Shown here in pieces: positions 8,323 to 16,411 of a DNA stretch of 21,255 bases. The DNA comes from Chara braunii (lineage: Eukaryota > Streptophyta > Charophyceae > Charales > Characeae), in the NCBI GenBank assembly GCA_003427395.1, contig BFEA01000150.1:2210499-2231753 (forward strand). The letters run 5' to 3'. How positions within the stretch are numbered: the stretch's first letter is position 1; each line of letters starts with the position of its first letter. The translations under genes were made by a program, and so were the position numbers. The notes beneath the pieces were generated by a model that made no database searches, was not told the origin of the DNA, and saw only the letters and a list, made by a program, of their open reading frames with translations.

Positions 8323-10080
8323 ATGGAGGTTTCATCGGAGATGGCTGACACTATCTCTCAGCCCTCATCCCACTCCCTCGCTCTCTCGTCTAGCCCCAAC
8401 TCGTCTTCTGAAACGCACCTAAGTCCCTGTTTCTTTTGTACCTTACCTATGATCCCGGACCAAGAAGGGTCACATCCGGGAGGGCCCAGTTTTCTTTTAT
8501 GGGTACAATGTAGTCAGTGTCATACGGTCAAGTCTCACGGACAGTGCATTAGAAACCGATGTGAAAAGACGTGGGTATGTCCCAACTGTAGAACGGACCA
8601 AGTCCCTACCGAGAAGCGGTATCTGGACGCTAGAACAGCCGACAGATTTGCGTCGAGTGCCCGCCGGGCAGAGGCCTGGACGGACCTTCTCTTGCTACGA
8701 AGACTGTCAGGCGACTCGCTGTCAGAACTTACCAAAGCCGAACGGCGGAGAGTCACGGAGCGGGCGCAAGATTATCGCTGGCATGGCCCGACATTACAAA
8801 AACGGAAGGTCGATGACGACGGAGAGTCTAGCTGGTTGACAGTTCCACACCCTCTTCCTAGGTTCGATTGGACACGAGCCACTCATGAGGAGGATGCGGT
8901 CCATTTTACGGTCAAGTACACGAAAAAAGCCATTGAAAAGAACGGATGGTACTGGTCGAGAATTCGGGAAGATGTGAAATACATCGTTCAGAATTGCCCA
9001 GCCTGCTCGGCGGACAAGGTGCCTGTACAGATGCCTCGGACAATGGTGCCCACTCGTGTAGAGCGCCCCTTTCAGAGGGTTAGTATCGATACGACGGACA
9101 TCAACGTTCCGAGAGGGTCCGTCGATCAGGGAGAACTCAATGTTCTTTTAGTGGCCGTCGATCATTTTTCAAAATGGATCGAGGCGTACCCTATGACCAG
9201 CCGGAATTCGCAGGAAGTAGCCTGGTATATAAATCGATTTTTTTGCATGCATCTAGACGTAGAAGAAATACACATGGACAATGGGTCGGAATTTCAAGGC
9301 GAAGTAGAACGTCACCTAGTTAGGGCGGACGTTAAGATTATCTACTCGCCAGGGCATTGGCCTCAAGCCAATGGCCTCGTAGAGAATGCCAACCGACTGA
9401 TTAAGACGGCCCTTAGACGGAATATCACTTCGGGAGATACCCGACCCTGGTCGGTCATTGTGGATCACATATTGGCCGTTTATCGGGCCACCCCACACGG
9501 TAGTACTGGGGTGGCCCCTTTTCAACTGAGAACCAATAGTGTCCCTCGGGTGCAATTGTCCCCCTTAGTGGGTACGGAAGCTAGAGCAACACGGGCCCAG
9601 AATCGAGACAAGGCCCGCCACTACCTAGACTTAATGGCTAGGGCCTATTCCCCGTTAGCTCGCCGTCGACAGCAGGCCGTAGATCGGACGCATCAACAGC
9701 AGATCCGGGACTACGAGAACCGACACGTGTCGGCGGGACCACTGCCCCGCTATAAAGTTGGGGACTTGGTACAGGTACGGAAATCTGCGCGCTCCTCCAA
9801 GATCCACCCGTGCTACACAGGCATTTACGAGGTCATGGAAGTTGGCGCACAGGGACAGCACTCCGTGAAGCTGATTCCCCGTCACAACTCCCAGGCCCGA
9901 CCACTGACACGGTACGCTGCCGCGCTCCGGCCCTTCCAGCCATCGCTAGGTCCCCAACGGACCCCTGCTCCTGTGCGATCACCTTCTCCTTCTTCATCCT
10001 CCTCCTCTTCTCGATCTGCCTCGTCCGTTGGTGCTGAGAGTTCCAGGGAGCAGGATGAACCATCGCCAGCCGGAGCATGA
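8323..10080 (+). CDS. PHD finger-integrase fusion, copy 1
   Basis: An ATG frame of 585 codons, +1 relative to the RNase H frame and 76 bases after it. Residues 36-89 form a PHD-type finger: C36, C39, C63, C66, H72, C75, C86, C89, with WVQC before the second pair and W84 two residues before the last pair, both PHD hallmarks. Residues 188-228 hold the integrase HHCC zinc site (H188, H194, C225, C228). The core has D256, D319 and E354, with AVDHFSKWIEAYP between and HWPQANGLVEN at the end. D319 to E354 leaves 34 residues, one fewer than usual. A GPY/F-like module follows (residues 473-507, PCYTGIYEV), then a Ser/Pro-rich tail. No chromodomain is visible. The enzyme would insert element DNA; the PHD finger could read histone H3 tails. 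Confidence 0.85.
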   Translation: MEVSSEMADTISQPSSHSLALSSSPNSSSETHLSPCFFCTLPMIPDQEGSHPGGPSFLLWVQCSQCHTVKSHGQCIRNRCEKTWVCPNCRTDQVPTEKRYLDARTADRFASSARRAEAWTDLLLLRRLSGDSLSELTKAERRRVTERAQDYRWHGPTLQKRKVDDDGESSWLTVPHPLPRFDWTRATHEEDAVHFTVKYTKKAIEKNGWYWSRIREDVKYIVQNCPACSADKVPVQMPRTMVPTRVERPFQRVSIDTTDINVPRGSVDQGELNVLLVAVDHFSKWIEAYPMTSRNSQEVAWYINRFFCMHLDVEEIHMDNGSEFQGEVERHLVRADVKIIYSPGHWPQANGLVENANRLIKTALRRNITSGDTRPWSVIVDHILAVYRATPHGSTGVAPFQLRTNSVPRVQLSPLVGTEARATRAQNRDKARHYLDLMARAYSPLARRRQQAVDRTHQQQIRDYENRHVSAGPLPRYKVGDLVQVRKSARSSKIHPCYTGIYEVMEVGAQGQHSVKLIPRHNSQARPLTRYAAALRPFQPSLGPQRTPAPVRSPSPSSSSSSSRSASSVGAESSREQDEPSPAGA

Positions 10081-10784
10081 GCCCCTCGAGCACTTCCAGA
10101 CGCCGCTTGCAGATCGCTTGTTGCGGCATCGGTTTAACGAGGAGAGGCAGTTGCGGTACGACATCCAACAGGTGAACGTGCCAGCGCCCGGAGTTGCTGA
10201 TCTGGCGGCATACTCGTTGCTTTGCGATCGGCTGACATATGCGGGGGTGTACGTGGACGTGACGCAGTTGCCTGGTCGGGAGACGACCCGGGTATTCATT
10301 GAGTTTTGTGCGCTCCAGGTGGCACCCAATTTCGTGCACAGCGTCGTCACCTTCATCGGAGACTTGACGATCCTCCCGCAGTAGAATCGGGAGCCGGCGT
10401 GCATCTTTGTGCACAAGTACGCGGTAGAAGCGGCCAGATCAGTGGCCAGGGTGCAAGGACGGAGCGGGCACTGATTCACAGCCCAGGAAGTGCTGCTGCG
10501 TAGGGCAGAAGACGGACCGATCGCGCTGGTGTCGCAGCTCCCCGCGCTTCTCCCTCCCGCAGGAGAATCGGGAGCCGGCGTGCATCTTTGTGCACAAGTA
10601 CGCGGTAGAAGCGGCCAGATCAGTGGCCAGGGTGCAAGGACGGAGCGGGCACCAATTCACAGCCCACGAAGTGCTGCTGCGTAGGGCAGAAGACGGACCG
10701 ATCGCGCTGGTGTCGCAGCTCCCCGCGCTTCTCCCTCCCGCTGCCCCCCTCAACCTCCAAGCTATTCCCCTTGTCCCGTACTAA
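10055..10784 (+). pseudogene. ORF4, unknown accessory protein broken by a 181-base duplication, copy 1
   Basis: The ATG at 10055 overlaps the integrase end by 26 bases. The frame runs to TAG 10382-10384. A 181-base segment is then present twice (10380-10560, 10561-10741). Since 181 is not a multiple of three, the second copy is in another frame, which stays open to TAA 10782-10784. With a single copy of the segment the ORF would be uninterrupted at about 182 codons, so the duplication is the lesion; the first copy also has TAG (10382) where the second has GAG, and TGA where the second has CAA. The protein looks globular, with alternating hydrophobic strands (YVDVTQ, TRVFIEF) and a helix (HKYAVEAARSVARV). 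There is no membrane segment and no recognised family. Confidence 0.5.
10380..10741 (+). repeat. Two tandem 181-base units within ORF4, copy 1
   Basis: Units 10380-10560 and 10561-10741 match base for base except for a handful of changes: T10382 versus G10563, TGATTC versus CAATTC near 10471/10652, and CAGGAA versus CACGAA near 10483/10664. The high identity points to a recent duplication, later than the origin of the ORF. The same pair is at 18469-18830. Confidence 0.9.
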
Positions 10785-11708
10785 ATGCCTCCTTTCTTCT
10801 CCGACACCACCCTCCCCTACCAGCTCACGGCGGGCCCTTACCCCATGCGCGAGTTCTTGGAGTACCTGGTGGAGCTAACTGACGTGGAGTCGCTGCCCTT
10901 CGCCGACGAGGACGCGTGGGAGTTGCACCATGCGCTGTACAAGTCGGTGGCGCTGGGGATGTTCCGGTTCTTCGTGGATCACGAAGACCACGCTACCGGT
11001 GAGCACTTCGTCGTTTACTACGTCATCACGCGACCCAAGCCAGCGGAGAAGGAAGGGACGGTCGCGCTGTACCCATTCGCCCAGCTCCAAACGATCGATC
11101 CGGGATTTTTGGAGCTCATACATCTTGAGCTCCTCTCCATCGCGCAAGTGATCGCGAGCGAGGAGGAGGAGATCCAACCGCGATTGCGGACGGCGACGGA
11201 CCCGCTGAGAACATACAACGCGGTCGTCATCCCGGATTACATTGCGCAGCGCGCGGAGAGATTGGACGACTTCTCGGAGGAAAGGCCATTGCGTCCTCCC
11301 TCATCGTACTCTCGGCCAGCGCCACCGAAGGCCGCCAAGAAGACGCCGAAGAGGAAGAGATGCCACCCGTCGCCAGGAGCGCAAGGCAGCAGGATCGGCG
11401 GCGGCGAGGAAGTGATTCAGCCCGCGCGCGCGGCGACGCTCGTTAAGGAGACTATCGTGCCATCACCGCCCATTCCGCGTGTGCCCGACCTCAATCTTGA
11501 TGGAGTCGGGCCATCATCAACAGCAGCAGGAGGAGGGGGAAGTCGAATGGGATTTCCGGATCCCATATCCGGACCCCCCGTCCTCGCGGGACCTCTACGT
11601 TCCCACCAACCACCCCGGGGTGCCCCGGTCGTTGACCTTAGTAGTTCATCCGAGCCGGATGGTCCATCCGACCGAGGTGGACTTCATGGTGGAGCCCGCC
11701 ACCATTAG
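10785..11708 (+). CDS. ORF5, unknown accessory protein, copy 1
   Basis: The ATG directly follows the TAA of ORF4 (TAAATG). The frame has 307 codons. The first 150 residues look folded, with acidic and hydrophobic stretches (MREFLEYLVELTDVESL, EHFVVYYVITR, GFLELIHLELLSIAQVIA). From about residue 165 it becomes Pro/Ser/Gly-rich, with a basic patch (KAAKKTPKRKR) that could be a nuclear localisation signal or a nucleic-acid contact. The last 95 codons overlap another open frame (ORF6). Either the two are separate overlapping genes or one longer gene with a one-base slip. There is no signal peptide or membrane helix, so an envelope is unlikely. No known family is recognised. Confidence 0.5.
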   Translation: MPPFFSDTTLPYQLTAGPYPMREFLEYLVELTDVESLPFADEDAWELHHALYKSVALGMFRFFVDHEDHATGEHFVVYYVITRPKPAEKEGTVALYPFAQLQTIDPGFLELIHLELLSIAQVIASEEEEIQPRLRTATDPLRTYNAVVIPDYIAQRAERLDDFSEERPLRPPSSYSRPAPPKAAKKTPKRKRCHPSPGAQGSRIGGGEEVIQPARAATLVKETIVPSPPIPRVPDLNLDGVGPSSTAAGGGGSRMGFPDPISGPPVLAGPLRSHQPPRGAPVVDLSSSSEPDGPSDRGGLHGGARHH

Positions 11709-11770
11709 GCTCGAGGCCATCGCGGGGGCGCCGCGCCCTGATCCGGCGTGGGAACCATACCTGACGCCCC
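11500..11770 (+). pseudogene. ORF6 N-terminal part, truncated at the repeat junction, copy 1
   Basis: This matches the first 90 codons of the complete ORF6 at 19589-20221. It stops at the N (11771), where LTR sequence from 3683 onward begins. A longer apparent frame to 11847 is a chimera across the junction, not a gene. The missing 3' part and the lack of a 3' untranslated region show that the left copy is incomplete in this assembly. Confidence 0.7.
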
Positions 11771-11771
11771 N
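11771..11771. other. Single-N junction between the two 8-kb copies
   Basis: ORF6 sequence (ending GACGCCCC) meets LTR sequence (AGGGTTCAG) at one N. The corresponding bases are G at 3682 and A at 19860. A lone N at the exact junction of a perfect repeat suggests a scaffold join of unknown length. If the real arrangement were interior-LTR-interior, about 2.5 kb (rest of ORF6, 3' region, start of LTR) would be missing here. Confidence 0.75.
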
Positions 11772-12144
11772 AGGGTTCAGACACTTTGTGAAGTCGATGA
11801 TGAGGCTCGAAGGCTTCGAACCCACCACCTATCCCCCAAACCCCTGACGATCGAAGTTTGTCTTCCCCCGCCATCGCCCTCTCCCCTTGATGCCTTTTTC
11901 CGTCCCGATGCATGGCGGCAATTCATTTTTGCGAAAACCTTTTTGATTTTATCGTTTCGGAGTGATTCGGCCCCCACACGACTCCGCGGCAACAGTTCGA
12001 CTCCGAGAAAAACCTCGGCCACGAAATGAGAGTCTCCTGTTCCGTCCGAGAGACTCAACCCTTACGGCCCAAAATCCTCGGCCACGCCCCTCCTAGAACT
12101 CTGATCGGCGACCCTGTATGGAAAGCCGCAAGGGGACGTGAGGT
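11772..12144 (+). repeat. LTR 3'-end fragment in copy 2
   Basis: Equals 3683-4055, the last 373 bases of the LTR. It lacks the promoter half and the leader ORF. Its isolated position between ORF6 and a PBS is best explained by a collapsed or misjoined assembly. Bases 12157-12395 are the gag leader and hold no separate gene. Confidence 0.75.
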
Positions 12145-12156
12145 TGGTATCAGAGC
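12145..12156 (+). other. Primer-binding site, copy 2
   Basis: TGGTATCAGAGC again, 8089 bases after the first, with the same flanks. Confidence 0.85.
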
Positions 12157-12395
12157 TGATTCGTTTTCGGCTTCGAGGTTTTCCTAGGACGATTGCCCTG
12201 TTCTAAAGTTTCTCCTTTTTCCTTTTTGATCTTTTTACTGGAATTTTCGATTTTTTTCTGAGTAGGCTGGCTCCCCGTCGACGGAGGCCCGCGAATAGCA
12301 ATCCGAACCGAGCGAGGGGCCGGGCACGAAACCCGCCTCCCGCGACGGTGGAACCCGAAATTGTGGGGGCAAACGACAGCGACAACCATGCGGGG

Positions 12396-13739
12396 ATGGC
12401 CAATCATCCCCTGTACTTTGTACCTCCTCCCTCCGAAGTTCCCATTTTTTCTGAGGATGACACGGATCCTCGCACCTGGCTGGCGGCCTTGAAAGCCCAG
12501 GGCTGGTCGAACCAGTTGCTCTGAGAACGAATCCCCGAAAGGTTAGCCGGAACCGCTTTTGAGTGGTACGGACAAAACCCCTTCACTAATTGGGCAGCCT
12601 TCCAGAGGAAATTTCTCGATAGATTTGATCACATCGCACTAGGTCAATGCCTCCGTTTAATAAAGGAATACGCACAGCAGCCTCGGGAGACCTTGGCTAG
12701 ATATGCTGAACGTTTTACGTACCTATCCGAGCGCTCCGGGGTGGATGAGAAGATGGTACGGACTGATTTCGTCAGAGGACTGTCAGATTCTCGTCTGCGG
12801 AAAAGGATCCGCAAGAAATGTAACCCTATAGAACATACCCTGACGGAGCTAATTCAGTACGCAATTAAGTACGAGAACGTCGAGAAGGAAAATTACGATG
12901 TGGGCCTGGACTCAGAATCCGACGAAGATGACCCTTCGGGCGTTTGACGCAATAGCTACTCCGCTACGGCACGTATGTTCGAAGATTGCTTCGGGTTGGG
13001 TCCGGCAAAAAAAGGCTCGGATCGGAAATCTTCCTCCTCTGCTTCGGCCTCCCGTCGCCCTAGTCAAACGCAAGGAGGCCGGGGCGAGGAAGAAGTATCT
13101 ATGAAAGAGGTCGCGGCCCAATTAGTTATGGTAGTAGCCCCGTTGACGGAGTTTGTTCAAGGTCTGCAACGGCAACGCATAGCCGCCGCACAACGGCAAC
13201 AGGCGGCTATGGCTGTCGGAGCCCCTATGATAAGACCGACCGTGGCCAGGGCTGTCCCACCCCTACGCTGTTATAATTGTAATCAACCAGGCCATCTTGC
13301 GAAAGATTGTCCGAAACCCCGAACTCAGGGCGGTCCTACCGGACCTTCCCAAATCCCACTGGCTTCTCCCACCGCTGCAGGACAGGGGAGGGTAGCCACG
13401 GTAATGGACACAGGAACGACGGAGATGGTGACCCCTGCGGCCACTGAGATAGGACCCGATGAGTATATGGCAGCAGCGATGTTCGAACCCGGGACCATCG
13501 GAGTGATACATCACGTCCAACGAATTACCGAGGAAAGCGACCTCGGACCGTGGCGACCCGGGTTCGAAGATCTTGCGGTACCTGGTCCTGAATACAAGGA
13601 TGGTCATATCGACGTATTGGATGCCTTAAAGGCTCTGGATCTTCGGATCCCCGTCCCTATTCCATATCTGCTAACCATTTCTGAAGCGGCTAACGAAAAG
13701 TTGATCAAACGGTGCCTCAAAAACAGGCGCCGATTCTAG
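12396..13739 (+). pseudogene. gag: gag, copy 2, with the same internal stops
   Basis: Same frame and same lesions as copy 1: TGA at 12522-12524 and 12945-12947, end TAG at 13737-13739. The CCHC knuckle is at 13269-13310. Shared stops mean that they arose before the duplication, or that the two copies are one sequence assembled twice. The frame stays open after the TAG to TGA 13917-13919, and the protease frame opens at 13855, so the junction problem is also identical. The product would be the particle protein; as written it cannot be made whole without readthrough of two TGAs. Confidence 0.8.
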
Positions 13740-13854
13740 GAAAGTCGACAGGGCAAAAAGTCGGTCCTACGGGACCCACCCGCCAACGAGGAACCACAGC
13801 CCTCAACCTCAGAGGTGCATGAAGCCAACCGGATAGGGATGATCCAGACCATAG

Positions 13855-16335
13855 ATTCCGCCTCGGAAAAACCCGAGGTATTCCTCCGGGCCTATAACCT
13901 GGAAAAGTGTAGAGTGTGATTGTGAGGTCTGGGGAAACCCCTCGGCCGCCATCCTAGACTCGGGATCATCGGCGGTCTCCATTTCTTGGAGATTAACGAA
14001 ACAGTTGGGAAGGGAAGGACAGGTCCAGCCCTTCCGACCGGATGAACTGTATATATCCGCTACGGAAGATAGTATTCATTGTAAAGGGCGAATAACGAAC
14101 GTGCCCATACGGGTGGGGCGGGTACATTGTTTGTGTGACGTGATCGTGATGGATGTACAGGCGTATGATGTTCTGCTAGGCATTCCGTGGCAGGCGGCGG
14201 TCGGAGCGCGAATGCACTTTGACAGTTGTAAGGTGGTGCTCACATCGGCCCACCCCAAACCCCAAACGATACCAATGAGGCTGGCGGTGCGCATGCGCAC
14301 CCAGCCGGCGCCTCGCCTCACCTCGAAAGCCCATCAAATCAACATGATCCGACGCTTGTCACCAGACGAAAACGAACCCTCGACGAAAACCGACGAGACT
14401 GAGGTACCCGACCGATATCCGATCCGAGTTCAGGATCGGTGGCGCCATTTTTGGCGGCGAGAACCACTGGAAATAGTTCGGGGCGGGTCCAATTGGTCGC
14501 ACGCGTTCTCCTCCGTGGTGCAGGGGGAACCCCTGCTGAGGGTGTCCCGGATAGCTGACTTTTCAGAACCCCCTTCGTCCTTATACCTCAGAACGGACCC
14601 CCTACCTGAAAGATTTACCGAGCTAAGGGGGCTGTGCGATTTATCTTTTCGACCGCCACGACCCCTAGAGCCCTCGGCCGAACCCGAGCTGGACGGTGAC
14701 AGTGACATGGAAAGCGAGCCGATGAGTCCGGCGGACAGTCAACTCATTGCGACTGTCCTTTCGGCGAAAACCGGCAACTCCTTGTTTGAGGCCTCGCCCG
14801 ATGCCAGCGCGGCGGTCCCCACGGTTACGACGACGGTCTCCCTTCCTGGGGGAACCGTGGAAGTTGAGTTACCAACCCGTGTTCCGGATGAATACAGACG
14901 CCTCCTCCTGGCGGTTATACGGGCCTATCCTGAGGCCGTCAGTATTCAGGACCATGACATAGGGCTAACCCCTTTGATACAACATGCGATTGATACCGGG
15001 GAACATGTCCCGATACACTGCCGACCATACCGATATTCCCTTAAAGAAAGACAGCTGGCCTTGGAAAGGGTACGGGAATTCGAGCGGTTGGGGTGGGTCG
15101 AACCATCGCTGGGACCGTGGTCTTTTCCCGTGGTCCTTGTGCCAAAACGAAATGGTTCGGTCCGGGTATNTATCGACTACCGNAAATTGAACGCCATCAC
15201 TACCAAANATGTGTATCCCTTGCCGCGAATCGATGATTTGTTAGATGCCATCGGGGCCGCTCGAGTCTTTTCCAAGTTCGATATCCGACACGGTTTTCAC
15301 CACGTCGCAGTCCGACCGGAGGACCGACCCAAAACCGCTTTTGTCCTGTTCGAGGGCACGTGGCAATGGGTCTGGTGTCCCATGGGAATTTGCAGTACCC
15401 CGGCAACGTTTCAGTGGGCCATGAATATGGCGTTCGCTGAGTTCGTTAACAAAACCCGACTAACCCAGCCCCTGATCAATTTCTGCGTGATTGTGTATAT
15501 GGATGATATTTTGGTCTTTTCGGAAATACACGAGTACCACGTGGAACACATCGAGTGGGTTTTGCATGCACTGAAAGATGCCGGGTTCAAAGTGGCCTTG
15601 GAGAAAAGCGAGTTCTTCTTGTCGGAGATTTCATTCTTGGGATATATCGTCACGGTTGACGGACTAAAACCGGATCCAAGGAAGGTGGCAGCAGTTCAGG
15701 ACGCCCCGGCGCTGGTCACACTCACCCGGGTTCGGGCTTTTCTGGGGCTGGCATCCTATTACCGACGCTTCATCAAGGGGTTCGCCGGTATAGCGAAGCC
15801 CCTCACGAACCTACTGAAGAAAGAGGAACGGCTGATCTGGACGCCGGAATGCGAGGCGGCGTTTCAGGCGTTGAAGGAGGCTCTGACATCTGCTCCTGTG
15901 TTGGCGCGTCCCGACCCGACAAGACCGTTCACACTGTACACGGACTGGCAGCCTCAGGCGATATCAGCGGTGCTGACTCAGCACGGGAAGGACGGAAGGG
16001 AGCACGTCATTGAGTATGCGTCCAAGACGCTGAGCCAGGCGCAGGCTAATTACGAAGCATGCAAAGGTGAATGCCTGGCGGTGGTGTGGGGGATTCAGCA
16101 CTTCCGACCGTATCTGTACGGCCAGAAATTCGTGCTGGTGACGGATCATCAACCGCTGCTGTCCCTACGTAACAACACGGACTACATGGGGACGTTGGGC
16201 AGGTGGACGGTGCGTTTGCAAGACTATGACTTTGACATCCGCCATCGCGCCACGCAGCAGCATGGTAACGCCGATGGATTAACGCGCCTCCTGCCGCCCA
16301 ACAAGTGTCCCGCCAACGAGCGACTCATTCCGTGA
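13855..16335 (+). CDS. pol: Pol part 1: protease, reverse transcriptase, RNase H, copy 2
   Basis: Protease active-site Asp at 13957 (DSGSS), RT catalytic Asp at 15280 and YMDD at 15496-15507. RNase H acidic residues fall at 15943 (D), 16069 (E), 16144 (D) and 16273 (D). Three Ns (15170, 15183, 15208) lie in the codons of the IDYRKLNAI region and leave those residues unread; elsewhere the protein equals copy 1. The Ns may mark mixed reads from several genomic copies. The frame ends at TGA 16333-16335 after CCG, as in copy 1. The enzyme set would copy the RNA into double-stranded DNA in the particle. Confidence 0.88.
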   Translation: MPPRKNPRYSSGPITWKSVECDCEVWGNPSAAILDSGSSAVSISWRLTKQLGREGQVQPFRPDELYISATEDSIHCKGRITNVPIRVGRVHCLCDVIVMDVQAYDVLLGIPWQAAVGARMHFDSCKVVLTSAHPKPQTIPMRLAVRMRTQPAPRLTSKAHQINMIRRLSPDENEPSTKTDETEVPDRYPIRVQDRWRHFWRREPLEIVRGGSNWSHAFSSVVQGEPLLRVSRIADFSEPPSSLYLRTDPLPERFTELRGLCDLSFRPPRPLEPSAEPELDGDSDMESEPMSPADSQLIATVLSAKTGNSLFEASPDASAAVPTVTTTVSLPGGTVEVELPTRVPDEYRRLLLAVIRAYPEAVSIQDHDIGLTPLIQHAIDTGEHVPIHCRPYRYSLKERQLALERVREFERLGWVEPSLGPWSFPVVLVPKRNGSVRVXIDYXKLNAITTKXVYPLPRIDDLLDAIGAARVFSKFDIRHGFHHVAVRPEDRPKTAFVLFEGTWQWVWCPMGICSTPATFQWAMNMAFAEFVNKTRLTQPLINFCVIVYMDDILVFSEIHEYHVEHIEWVLHALKDAGFKVALEKSEFFLSEISFLGYIVTVDGLKPDPRKVAAVQDAPALVTLTRVRAFLGLASYYRRFIKGFAGIAKPLTNLLKKEERLIWTPECEAAFQALKEALTSAPVLARPDPTRPFTLYTDWQPQAISAVLTQHGKDGREHVIEYASKTLSQAQANYEACKGECLAVVWGIQHFRPYLYGQKFVLVTDHQPLLSLRNNTDYMGTLGRWTVRLQDYDFDIRHRATQQHGNADGLTRLLPPNKCPANERLIP

Positions 16336-16411
16336 AAGCCAGAAGTCGCGGCGACGAAACCACACTACGGGGAGCTATACGTGCTGCGTAAGGACGACGC
16401 CTGAGTCCGGA

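Larger units (their letters stand above)
3683..11770 (+). repeat. 8089-base direct repeat, copy 1
   Basis: It extends from within the LTR (AGGGTTCAGACACTTTG) through PBS, gag, pol, integrase, ORF4 and ORF5 into ORF6. Every position checked equals the base 8089 further on, apart from Ns in the second copy. All predicted proteins are identical. The ends do not match any natural element boundary. Confidence 0.9.

Noticed and set aside
10028-10054. ORF4 start at 10028
   Set aside because: The codon is TTG; the first ATG in the frame is at 10055.
9739-10080. C-terminal chromodomain on the integrase
   Set aside because: After the GPY/F-like module the tail is Pro/Ser-rich and lacks the aromatic pattern of a chromodomain.
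10380-10741. CRISPR-like or satellite array
   Set aside because: Only two units, directly abutting without spacers, inside an ORF.
11479-11847. Frame of 122 codons across the junction
   Set aside because: It joins ORF6 to LTR sequence through the N at 11771, so it is a chimera of the assembly.
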